This document shows, piece after piece, positions 12,983 through 23,817 of a stretch of 64,000 nucleotides of DNA. The translations under genes were made by a program, and so were the position numbers. Position 1 is the first letter of the stretch, and each line of letters starts with the position of its first letter. The notes beneath the pieces were generated by a model. It did no database searches. It worked only from the letters and a program-made list of their open reading frames with translations, and was not told where the DNA came from. The stretch comes from Rotaria sordida (lineage: Eukaryota > Rotifera > Eurotatoria > Philodinida > Philodinidae): assembly GCA_905250125.1 (NCBI GenBank), contig CAJNOL010000172.1, forward strand, positions 154,481-218,480. Direction: 5' to 3'.

Positions 12983-14555
12983 TTTTTACGTCTATGTTTT
13001 GTTTATGGTTTTTCTTTCTCAAACAGCTGATATGTTTGTGTCTGTTTTTTGTTTTTTTTTATTCGTTCTTTTTTCTCTCATTGTTTTTATTTTCTCGGTG
13101 GTGTATATCTATTTGTCATATTTTTTTTTTCTTCAGGGTATGTATAACCTGAACAGTATCTGTCTTTTCTTATTGCTGTTATTTATATCCTTATTAATGT
13201 TGTTGTTGTTCGTTCGTTTCGTTCTTTGTTTGTCAAATGCTAGTGCGATGCAATATGCAAATGTAAAAACATATATTGACAGAATTATTGACTTTTATTG
13301 GTTCGTATTTTCTGTTTGTCATTTTGCATATTTGTCTTGGTTTTTTTTATGTTGATAGTCTGAGGAAAAGAGAACAACGAAAAAACACACACATACACCC
13401 AAAAATATCATGTTTCGATTGTATTGTTTATAAGCGGTTTTTGTTTTGGTTTTATTTTCTTTGTTTTATTTTTGTTTTTATTTATTGTTGACTACTAGAC
13501 AGGTTGGAATACACACTGATTATTTGATAAATGAAGAACAGTGAGGGATAAAAACAAAACAAAAAAAAAAAAATAAATGTTTTAATTCATAGAAAAGTTT
13601 TATACGAAAAAAAAAATGAAAATTAAAGAATATTTATTAGAATATCTGTCATATTGTTTTTGAAATAACAGAATAGTTTATAAAGAATAATTCTCTGAAT
13701 ATTTCTGAAATAGCTCAATTACTTTTTAACCTATTCAGACATATTTTTAAGATTTCCCTTTCAATTTTCTACAAGACTACCTCGTTTTATTTGTCGATTT
13801 TAAATAACTTTTTTTTAAACAAATAATACAAGTCTATCGACTTAATTGTCACTTTTTTCTTTAATTTGCTTTACTGAACATATAAATCCATCATTTTTAT
13901 TTTTTTTTGCCTTAAGTTCGCTGTAATTCATGAGAGAAAAATAAACTATTTTATATAAGAAAATTTTCAGAGATTTCTCTATTATTGAAAATTCAATGAT
14001 CTTTAGAAATGAATGATAAAAATAATCTTCACATTATTGTAGTATTCGTTTTTTGTTAAATCAATAATTCATCTCTACCGAGACTATTGACTTTGTCATA
14101 ATTCTGATTTAAACTTATTAGATTACAATGAAAACTGGTCAAAAATTATATAAAGAAAGGGCATAAATTTAAGGATGATAACGTGCAGTGAAGCAAATTA
14201 AAGAAAAATGGTTTTTTTTTGTGGTAAAGCATGCTTGTAATATTGAGAGGATCGTTCTGTACGGACCACCTGTTAGATCATTTTGAATAATAAGAAGGAA
14301 AAAAAACATCGTTCTTTTCGTTCGTTTTTTTATGTGCTTTTTTTTCGCTCTAGATCTTGTATTCTTTTTTTTTCAGAACTTTCTGTCCACAAATAAAAAG
14401 AATCTACGGACTTAACCAAAACGTTATCTATTTTTATTTTCATATCTTTTTTTCTCTAATATTTACTTACATATATATAAATATTAGGATAAAGAGTTAC
14501 CTGACGAGTCTTTTTTTTCTTCATTGTGTAGATATTTTATCATTATCATATAGTC
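12983..14555. other. RSK-carboxypeptidase intergenic region
   Basis: The first part is very T-rich and probably holds the RSK 3' UTR (aaataaatg near 13570 is a polyadenylation-type signal). The final few hundred bases must hold the carboxypeptidase promoter. Translated frames are strings of Phe, Leu and Ile typical of chance frames in T-rich DNA. Confidence 0.55.
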
Positions 14556-16825
14556 ATGGTGAGGTTGTTGGCATCTTCGATTGTTATATTTATCCTACTA
14601 GCAATTATTGCTTCGAATGTTTATGCTGATAAATCCTATTTGAAACATCAACTATGGCGTTTACATGTTAAAAATAATGAGCAAGTGGCTAAAATACTTG
14701 AATTTAGTCGTTCAGCACATATACATGGTATTAATTTTTGGTCAGAAGAATTTCGTATTAATGTTCCTGTAAGTTTAGCAGGACTTTTTTTTTCGTTTAG
14801 ATTTTATAAAACTAATTATCTGCATCGCATCATAGTCGTGACCAAAACAAAAAAAGAAAAGCTTTTCATAACAATCTTCTCTAATGAGACTAGAAAAAGA
14901 ACTCGAGTTGTATTCTTTGTTCAAAATAGTCTCGTTTTACCATTTGAAATTTAAAGATACAACAATCTTCGACAAAGAAAAATGCTGTCTATTGATCATG
15001 ACTAGCGCTTGTTACGACCAATTCACAACATTTTTCTCTATCGAAGATTGTTCTATCCTCACGTCTCAAAATGATATTTTGAAGAGAAGATAATTATGAA
15101 TAAAAGATTCAACTTAAATTATTCTTCTGGTCTCATTAGGAATGGCCATTGCAAAAACACGTTACTTTCTTTGTTTTTAGTCACGATTGTGACTATAATA
15201 CAGATCTGTATATAAAACATAACAAAGAACTTTCTCTTTATTTTTCTAATAGTTCAAATAGACATGTCTGATTTTTTTTTTGAAGTTTAAATTTTTCATA
15301 AATAAAATCTTTTTTTCTAATTAGATTGATGTTAGTATACCACCTGAAGTTATTGATAGTTTTGCAGAATATTTATCATCATTCGATGATAAAATTAAAT
15401 ATGACGTTGTTATGAAAGATATCGGTGCAGTTATTGATAAACAAAAATTATTACATAAATTACGTCCATCAATTGTTAATGATGATGATTTTGCTTATGA
15501 TAAATATCATACAATTGATGATATTCATGCATGGATTGATAAAATGGTTCAAACATATCCAACATTAGCATCAACATTTACTGTTGGTCAATCATATGAA
15601 AAACGTAATATGAAAGGTTTAAAAATATCATCGAGTAAACTTGCAACTAAACTTGATGGTACATCAGTTAATAAAAAAAAAGCTGTATGGTGGGATGGAG
15701 GTAATTTTTATTAATTATTTAGTTTTTCTATTAGATGTAATTTCTTTTTGTTTTTTTCTTTGCAATATTTATCTTTAAGGTATACATGCTCGAGAATGGA
15801 TTAGTCCAGCAACAGTTATTTATATTGCTCATACACTTTTATCAAATTATAGTACAGATCCAACAATTACACATATTGTTGATCAATTTGATTATTATAT
15901 TTTACCTGTATTTAATGTTGATGGTTATGCATATACATGGACAAAAGGTAGAAAACGAAATTCAAAACGAGTATTTAAATGAAATCTTAGTTTTTTTTTT
16001 TTTCTTTCGTCTCTAGATCGTTTATGGCGTAAGACTCGAAGTAAAACAATTATACCTCTTTGTTATGGTGCTGATCCAAATCGTAATTGGGATTATGAAT
16101 GGTGTAAAGGTATAATTATTTATCCTCATTTAAAAAATTAGCAGAAATTTACTTTTATTTTCTTATTCATAGGTGGTGCATCACATGATCCTTGTTCTGA
16201 TACATATTGTGGTAGTAAACCATTTTCTGAAATTGAAACAAAACAAGTTTCAGGTTTTATTGGTGCTAATAATGATAGTATTGTACATTATATTAATTTT
16301 CATTCATATTCACAATTATGGATGACACCATGGGGTAAATATTAAAAACAAAAAAATTTAAATAATAAAAATTCAATTTTCTTTTATAGGTTATACAACT
16401 AAAAGACCAGATCAATTCACATTACAAGATGATGGTTCGGTTCAAGCTGTAGATGCACTTGGAGCTGTTTTTGGTTTGTTTACAATACAAAATTTTTTTG
16501 TTTATTTCTTTTTTTCAATATTCTAGGTACTAAATATGATCATGGTAATATTGGTGCAACTATATATATTGCTTCTGGTAATACAGTCGATTGGACATTT
16601 GGTACAGCTAATGTAACGTTTAGTTACGCTGTTGAACTTCGAGATACTGGTAAATGAACCTTTTTTTTTTGGTTATGTTTTGAAAAAATTTTTGATTTCA
16701 ATTTTTTGTCAATAGGTGAATATGGATTTCTATTACCAGAAGATCAAATTGTTCCATGTGGCCAAGAGACATTAGCGGGTGTATTGGCTTTATTGAAATA
16801 CATTGAAGAACATGTTTATACATAA
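14556..16825 (+). CDS. Secreted M14 metallocarboxypeptidase, A type
   Basis: A zinc carboxypeptidase made as a secreted pro-enzyme that removes C-terminal residues, likely digestive. Eight exons join in phase: 14556-14768, 15325-15700, 15780-15947, 16017-16109, 16173-16334, 16390-16473, 16527-16649, 16716-16825, giving 442 residues. An N-terminal signal peptide ([20 protein letters not shown]) is followed by a propeptide of about 100 residues. Catalytic features: zinc ligands His and Glu in GIHAREWI, the Arg of DPNRNW, the third ligand His in NFHSYSQLW, the Tyr in TIYIASG, and the catalytic Glu in [13 protein letters not shown]. The S1' pocket position before DW is Val (NTVDW), where B-type enzymes have Asp, so hydrophobic C-terminal residues are the expected substrates. 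The first intron is enlarged by an inverted-repeat element. Family assignment is firm; substrate preference is inferred. Confidence 0.94.
14832..15196. mobile_element. Foldback element in first carboxypeptidase intron
   Basis: The ends mirror each other: atagtcgtgaccaaaac at the left against a right end whose reverse complement begins atagtcacaatcgtgac. The symmetry continues inward: ctaatgagactag (14881-14893) against ctggtctcattag (15127-15139), then caatcttcgacaaagaaaa (about 14962) against the complement of a stretch near 15040. Most of the 365 bases could fold into one imperfect stem. There is no coding frame of note. It has the form of a MITE. Confidence 0.7.
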
Positions 16826-17855
16826 TATGAAAGAAGAAATATTGATAAAATAAAAAACGAACTAATTTTTCAATGTTTGTTTTTTTTTTATTCACTTTGA
16901 TAGTTAGTATTATGTGAATTTGTTTCCTTCCTATTGAAAAGCTTATTATTGTTTTGTCTTTCTTAACAATTGTGATCGATAAATTTAAATAAAAAAAAAC
17001 CATATCATGATTTTTCCTAATGAATATACTTGAATTTTTTTTATAATAACTGTGATTATATTATAATAATTAATTCAAAAATTGCATTGTCATGTCAATT
17101 GATAATCGAGTTATTTTTATCAGAATTCTATTTTACATATGAGATATTTACTTTAGTTATGTGATCTTTTACTTAATCAAAAAAAGAGGATTAATATATT
17201 ATTCGTTTAAAAATTTTTATTATCCGAACGTATGCAATTAGTTCAACATATTAATACATAAAAATTAATCTATATATACTCGATCATATTTGCACGTTAT
17301 CATTTAATAATAATAACAAAACTACGAATAACATTTATGTTTATTCTTATGACTTCAATTTTAATTCATTTTTCTTTTACTAACAAGAAAATACAAGTAC
17401 AAAATAATCCTATTAGTGCATTATAATATCATATTACTTTTAAAATAGAAACAAACATCTGTTTTCAATATGTCTATTGTTATATCTTTCGCCATCCTCT
17501 ATTCCGTGTATCCTAACAATCAAAATGATTACTGTAGAAAACGATGTTTTACTAAACTATGGTAATGCATGCAAGTAATTCTTTGTGCTTACAAATCGTT
17601 AAAAACTGATGTATAAAAAAAAAGAAGTCTTTTGAGATAAATTTAATGCTTTTATGTAGATATTTATATATATGACGTTGTCAAGTAAATACTTGAACTT
17701 GAAAATAGGATCTTTTCTTTTTCTTCTCTTCATTCTTATCATTAACATATGTGCCCTTGTAATAGGAGTTTTTTTTATTATTATACTAAATATATTTCTT
17801 CTCTTTTTTTATCTTCTTTTTCTTCTTATCATCATTATTATATTTTGTTACCAAG
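16826..17855. other. Intergenic region after carboxypeptidase
   Basis: AT-rich DNA with no supported gene. An aaaataaaa stretch just after the stop (near 16846) may serve polyadenylation. A long T/C-rich tract (17770-17850) precedes the ATG at 17856 and could be 5' UTR or an acceptor tract of an unseen upstream exon. Confidence 0.5.
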
Positions 17856-18331
17856 ATGACGTCTAATACAACATCAATGGTACAACAATTTTTTACTGAT
17901 GAAAATTTTCTACGTTTAAAATATATTAATGAACATGGAAATACAGATCAACAACTATTACAAAAACAATCAAAAGATCGACTTTCATCTCGTTTTCCAC
18001 CAATAACACGTAATATTGTATCAGCATTACCAATGACAAATAATACCGTGGAGTCACCAAGATCATCACTTCTATTCACTCCATTGGTTCGTGAAGCAGC
18101 TAAACGTTTTATGGTACGACAACATTCATCATTGTCTGCAGAACCTTCATCAACAAGTATGCCACCTTATGTTCGTCCTAAACGAATGTCACATTATGAT
18201 CATATTCAACCAAAAATTGATACTGGTTTACCACGTAAAGAAAGTATAACTCGAAAAGATGTATGTANNNNNNNNNNAAGGTGTTGATTGTAATATTCTT
18301 GTTGTTATTTTTCTATGCTATACAGATTTAG
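17856..18331 (+). CDS. Hypothetical Ser-rich basic protein next to an assembly gap
   Basis: I do not recognise this protein. ATG 17856 opens 135 codons to a GTATGT donor at 18261, with the codon use of neighbouring genes. The sequence is hydrophilic: basic/aromatic phrases (FTPLVREAAKRFMVRQHSS, YVRPKRMSHYDHIQPK) and several Ser/Thr-Pro sites (FPPITR, VESPRSS), suggesting a disordered, possibly phosphorylated regulatory protein. An acceptor (tatgctatacag) at 18325 would add one codon and a stop at 18329-18331. In another phase the same downstream exon reads DLGPEPF then stop. The gap at 18268-18277 lies in the inferred intron, so the 3' structure is uncertain. Confidence 0.5.
18268..18277. other. 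Assembly gap (10 N)
   Basis: Ten unknown bases directly after a possible splice donor. The true length is unknown, so coding sequence of the preceding gene could be missing here. Confidence 0.99.
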
Positions 18332-18626
18332 GACCTGAACCATTTTAAGTAGTGTCTTTTTAATTTGCTTCATTTATATGTATATAAATGCTGCTTTAAT
18401 AAGGTTGGTTTTTTTTTTGAATAAATTCAATAGTATCTTTCGGTTTCATCGATGCATTTTTTTTCTGGAATAATTACTGAAGAAGTATTGCGTTAAAGAG
18501 AAAGAAATAAACAAAATAATCATGACACTCTCCGACATTTTTAAAACCCACAATCGGTGAACGGAGATTTGGTATCACTGATTTCATGCAAATGCTACCA
18601 TCTCATATTCAAACTCATATGTAGGA

Positions 18627-19233
18627 TAGTGAAAAGAAGTTTAACAAAAATGTATTTTTGACTTTTTTTTTCTATAATGTTAAACAATCAGCTCAAATTC
18701 AGATACTGATTTTAATAGCTGATGGCGTTTTCTATCTAATGCCAGATTTCATAGATGAAACATGATAGCAATTTTTTCTAAAAAAAAATAGACACGATAC
18801 TTTTTAGATCCCAGAAGACGTTGTCAGAGCTATTTTTCTAACAATACTATTTAACAGAACACAAAATGAGAAGCTGTCATAGTTTCTATAATCGTTTCTC
18901 AAAAAGTTAAAAGTATCACAAAAATCGACTAAAAAATACTTTTTTTTTCGGGTTTTATGATACCTTCAACTATTTCAAGGAAAATCGTAGAAAATGCAAC
19001 AACTCCTCATTTTGTTTTCTTTGAAATGGCATTGTTAATAAATAGTTCTAGTAAAGTCTTCTGGAACCGTGCCCGATTTGTTTGAAAAACCTTGCCATTA
19101 TAGTTCATCTATGAAATCTTAATAAAAGAAAATCCCATTAGCTATTTTATAAACTATCTGAATTTGAATTAGGTGTTTGACATTATAGAAAAAAAAATTC
19201 AAAATACATTGTTGTTAAACTTTTTCTCACCAC
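18627..19233. mobile_element. Long-armed foldback element (about 600 bp)
   Basis: The left arm contains, in order, gtttaacaaaaatgtatttt, tttctataatgttaaacaat, caaattcagata, atttcatagatgaa, ccagaagac and acaaaatgag. The right arm carries the mirrored series in reverse order and complement, with scattered mismatches, out to about 19233. The arms are roughly 250 bases each around a short loop near 18900-18950. No transposase frame is seen. This is a typical foldback or long-TIR MITE and is probably old, given the arm divergence. Confidence 0.8.
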
Positions 19234-19790
19234 TTTAGTGATTGATGAATTAAACAAAGATTAGACGTTCAACATGGCTACAATAAAAACAATTTGACAA
19301 CAATATAAACAAGTCTTTATGAAAAAAAGACTTTATTTGTCGAAATCAACGAATTCTTGATTTAATGAAACGAAATGAAAAAAGTTTTTTCGTCATTAGA
19401 TGAATATTTTAATAAAATTAGTAAAACATTACAATAATATTTTGTTGCTACTAAACTATTGAATTATATTCTAATGTCTATTATTTTACAATAACATTAT
19501 AATACAAGGTTCTATGTGTTTTATTGTTAAATAAAATGAAACATTCATATTCGAAGTACTGACATCTATTTTATATGAGTGATTTTTCGTTTCTAGCATT
19601 ATTTATTCATAAAAATACCCATGTTAGATAGATATTCCTCCATAAATGAATCAATCCAATCGTTTGATAATCAGAAAAAGATTTTTGTTCAAATTTTAAA
19701 ATTGAATCAATATGAATAACGATTTATCAATCCATTATTCTCATCTTGAACAATGTTCCGATGAAATATTTCTTGAAATATTTAAATATA

Positions 19791-20729
19791 CAATGGTTTG
19801 CAAAAAAACTTGGAACAAACTGACAGTATAAATATTTTATATTTTCCAGATTCCCTTGAGCATTTATTTTACTGTTATTGTAGGTTTAGACTTACTAGAC
19901 TATCTGCTAATAATATTTGTATATTTGATTAATTTCTATTTTGTCGCTCTTTATTTATAACCTGACATGGCAAAGGTAAACAGACTAAAAACACATTATA
20001 TTTCTGTATTATATTATTGGAACATGGGAATTCGTTCTGTCAGAAAAATCCACTGAGATACGAAGATACCATTGTCTACAATTAGTTATCAGTTGAAAAA
20101 GCTCCGAACTCAAGATTCTCTACAACATCGAGCAAGCAAATGGTTGAAAATCGACAAAAATTTCATGTTTGAGATTCTACCAGTTATCATGGAACAGTTG
20201 GTTTTCATTCATTTCAAAATATTAGAGCAGTGATTATTACATCAAAATATAAGGAAACAACTTGATTTCCAATGCTAAACGACAATTTAATAATAAATGT
20301 CGAGTTCAACAAGATAACGACCGCAAGCATCGATCTTCAACAACTAAAAGATGGTTGGTTGCTAATGTTCCACTTATTATAGACTGGCTATTGAATAGTC
20401 CGAATCTCAATTCGCTTGAAAATATGCGGACCATTATGAAACATCGGATTGAAAAAAGAAAAGCAACAAATGTTAATGAGGTGAAAATTTTTATCGATGA
20501 AGAATGGAAAAAAAATTGAAAAAACTGTTATAATCAATTTGATTGACAGCATGAAAAATAGATGTTCCTTAGTTACTGAGTAAAAGGGAAGACGAGTTAA
20601 CTATTGAGCTGCATATTGTAAAACTGTATATTACTATGTATTAAATAAAGAAATATTTTTTTTGAAAGTAGTTGAAATAGGCGTCAATATAGACTAAAAA
20701 TTTGTTCCAAGTTTTTTTGCAAACTATTG
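19791..20729 (+). mobile_element. Tc1/mariner-type element, internally deleted
   Basis: Termini are inverted copies: caatggtttgcaaaaaaact at 19791 and its complement ending at 20729, matching over about 29 bases with one mismatch, flanked by a TA duplication (19789-19790 and 20730-20731). A decayed transposase C-terminus is read at about 20280-20516: VQQDNDRKHRSSTTKRWLVA, then LNSPNLNSLENMRTIMKHR, ending FIDEEW. This matches the Tc1 catalytic region, including the Asp of QDND and the Glu of LEN. Only weak traces of the DNA-binding part remain before it. At 939 bases the element is far shorter than a full Tc1 of about 1.6 kb, so it must have been mobilised by an enzyme supplied elsewhere. Confidence 0.92.
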
Positions 20730-21246
20730 TATATCATTACATGATTTATATCATGGTTTCTATAAACTTAATCAACATATTAATAATATTCTTCATTCAA
20801 TAACAGAACTTTCATTAATATTGAATAAACCAGAAGATATTAATGATGAAGCAGTATGTTTTTTTGCATCACGTATTTATCATCTTATTGTACGACATTC
20901 CAGTGTTGTACATTTTAATCGTTTTCCATCATTACGTTCATTAATATCATTATTTCCATGTGATCGACAATTACGTCATATAAAAACAAAAGATTTACCA
21001 AATTTAACACATTTAACTCTTGGTTTTACAGTAATTTGGGATTGTGAAATTTCAGTACGATTATGTCGACGAATTATTTCAAATAAATTTCCTAAATTAC
21101 GTTATTGTTCTTTATGGCCACCAGCATTTGATATTAATATGTCAGTAATTAAAACACCATTATTAACTCATATAGAATTAAAAGAAGGAAATTTTGATGA
21201 TCTTTGTGTTGTACTTAATTCATGTCCAAATTTAAAATATTTACAA

Positions 21247-22092
21247 GTATGAAAATATTTTTCGTTTTATGATTATAATAGTATTTAATCTATTAACACT
21301 TGATAAGTGATACAACTTTTGAATCCAAAAATTGTGTTTAAAAGTTAAAAAACAATTCGAGAAGAAATCAAGTTTACGTTAAAAAAAATAGCGAATCGTG
21401 TTTTTCTTCAACCAATTTTTTCATGAAAAAAGGTGTAGAAACATCCATGTTTCTTCGACATAGTACGTCCGATTGAGCTGAAACTTTTTTTCACATATAT
21501 TATACACTGTTTCAGATTGATATTTCTTTTTCATTTTAAAAAATATTGTTTCATTGATTTTTGGCAGCTCTTACAAAGGAAAAACTCGATTCAAAAAAAG
21601 CATGCGTTTATTTAAGACATTTTCGATATTCTAGCTTTTTTATTCGAAGGCCAAAAAAATAATAGGACACTCACTCCAAACAGTGTCTAGTATCTGTAGA
21701 AAAAAAAATCAGTTCGATCAAACATAGCATCTCGGAGAAAAGAGGGAGCCATTGTGATTCCAGTATGTCAAAAAAGATAGTATTCGAAAACTTTAAGTCT
21801 ATGACAAACTATGCTCTACTCGTACTCCTTAACACGAATAGCATCTGTCTATTGAAGCATGTTGACTGTTTTGCTTTTATTACGTATATTTAAAAAATAA
21901 CATGTCATACTTTTTGAAGAACTATGAGAAAATCATAGTTGAATATAACCCATTTTTGAACTAATATATGATTTGCGTACTAGATGCAAATAATTTTTAT
22001 TAATCTTTATCTTTTTATTTACTATTATCTAACGAAATTAAATTCTATGAAATGGCTGTTTGTTTTTGTTTTTGTTTTTGGATTTAAATTAG
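21247..22092 (+). other. Intron of the F-box gene, unusually long
   Basis: A GTATG donor follows LKYLQ in phase 0, and an acceptor (tttaaattag) precedes ATG CTT GTT in phase 0. Most introns here are 50-70 bases, so 846 bases suggests an insertion. The interior shows no clear inverted termini and no coding frame, so I do not name an element. Confidence 0.5.
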
Positions 22093-23128
22093 ATGCTTGT
22101 TTCCATATATGCAAAAGCTCCAAGTAAACATGTCGAAAGTTTATTTGTTACACGACTTGATGTTTCATTTATTCGTCGTGATCCAAATTGGATAGAAAAA
22201 TTTGATCAATTACTTTCATTATTACCAAATATTAAACGATTATTTATTGATATATGTGTTATACATATTGATTTTAATCAATTATCTCGTATACTTAAAC
22301 AAAGACTTATTCATTTACATTATCTTCAATGTAAAATACATGCTATTGCATTTCCAATTAAAATTAATAATATACAACAATATCATCCACTTTTCAAAAA
22401 TATTGATTTAAAAGAAATTGATAATAATGATTGTCGATGTGGTGGAATAAAATTATGTTTAAATGGACAAAGAAAAGAATAGATGAATTTAAGTTTATGA
22501 AAGAGTTTGTTTTTGTATTAAAAAAAAAGGAAAGCTTTTTTTTCTATTTTATATATTGTATGTAGTAAAAGTTTAGAAAAAGTATTTTTGAAATAAAGAA
22601 ATTGAATTGTACAGAAAGTGAATTTAATATTTTTATCGATAAAAAAAATTGAGATAAAAGAGAGATGTTTGACTAACCAATAATGACAGTAATATGACTA
22701 TTAATAAAATTCATTACAAGTAATTATTATCAAGACATGAGAAAACCTTTCGTGAAGAGCTGATGTATCCATTTGTAAAAAAATTCAATACTATACAATA
22801 TATTTACGATTGGTTTTGATTTAATATCTTTCCTTGTATATTACACACGAAAGATATAGAATGAACGCATCGAATCATTTTCATAAATTTTAATAGAATT
22901 CATTTATTCGATATGTTAAACTTAAGTAATAATTCTTTCCACTGAGTGCGAAAGTACAACAAAAAGATCCAATAATCTAACAAATAGATTTTTTATGACT
23001 ATCTATTCTTATTTTTCTTGTCATGTATTATACCATTATATTGAATGATCATTATTGATGACAGCTGAATATAACACAGCATACTTTTTCCAATAAAACA
23101 TTGTAGATGTAGAGCATTTTTCATTATG

Positions 23129-23729
23129 ATTGGAGATGTGCAAGGTCACCCTATCCTATCCTGCAGAGTAGAGTAAGAGTGAGAAAGTTTCTCTCAAGAA
23201 GGAATGTTTTCAACTGATTAATCGATTTCTCATCGAAACCTAATGGATTGAAGGTTATCAACCATACTAAGTTAAGAATATGATCATGAAAAATTCCTTT
23301 AGATCTTCATAGGTTCATTTTCTAAAAAACACCTGATTTCCCAGACAAATAAACTTTTAGTCAAAAATCTCTTTTGATCTGTCCAAATTATAGAGCATAT
23401 CGAATTTCCTAAAAAAAACAGTAACTTTTCTATTTTTCAAATCATTTTTTGCATACAATACGGCAATTTTAATTTATACAACAGATACATATCAACATTT
23501 CAATCTGAAAATCTTCAAGATGATATTATTTTACTTAAAATTCATTTTTTTAGAAAATCAGTATATAAAAATCTAACGAGATTTATCATGATCATATTCG
23601 AAATCAGCATGGTCGATAATCTTCAATCTACTAGCTTTCAGTGAGAAAACGATTGATCAATTGAAAACGTTTCTTCGTCAGCGAGGGTATAGACTACTAA
23701 AAAAAAAATTTATCCTGCACATCTCTAAT
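23129..23729. mobile_element. Foldback element, GAGATGTGCA family
   Basis: The left end attggagatgtgca mirrors the right end tgcacatctctaat. Inside, the arms match repeatedly: tttcaactgattaatcga against complement tttcaattgatcaatcg, then ggattgaaggttatc against agattgaagattatc, and aatatgatcatga in both. The 601-base element has arms of roughly 250 bases and no coding frame. It ends 89 bases beyond the stop of the minus-strand metallopeptidase gene. A diverged short relative lies at 36994-37102. Confidence 0.8.
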
Positions 23730-23817
23730 TGTGATCAAGTGGAAAATATATCAATATTTTTTATTATAGAATTCGAATGAAAAATAAATCATCTTTTTAT
23801 TCCTAATTTAATATATT

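Larger units (their letters stand above)
19712..22482 (+). pseudogene. F-box-like protein gene interrupted by a Tc1 insertion
   Basis: The N-terminus reads HLEQCSDEIFLEIFKY, then after the insertion SLHDLYHGFYKLNQHINNIL, an F-box-like start common in large bdelloid families. The rest shows leucine-rich-like strands (FPSLRSLISLFP, LPNLTHLTLGF, PLLTHIELKEGNFDDL, CPNLKYLQ). Pieces: 19712-19790, then 20732-21246, then 22093-22482 after an 846-base intron. Removing the element and one TA leaves 327 codons with no stop, so the gene was intact before insertion. As it stands the insertion breaks the F-box helix region. F-box proteins recruit substrates to SCF ubiquitin ligases; the role of this one is unknown. 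An AATAAA at about 22592 may serve polyadenylation. I label it pseudogene for its present state; another allele may be uninterrupted. Confidence 0.75.

Noticed and set aside
12999-13491. Hydrophobic frames resembling membrane proteins after RSK
   Set aside because: They lie in the T-rich 3' UTR region; translations are Phe/Leu/Val strings expected by chance, and there is no family match.
17672-17866. Frame of 64 residues that looks like two membrane segments
   Set aside because: It is the T/C-rich leader tract before ATG 17856 and overlaps that start in another frame.
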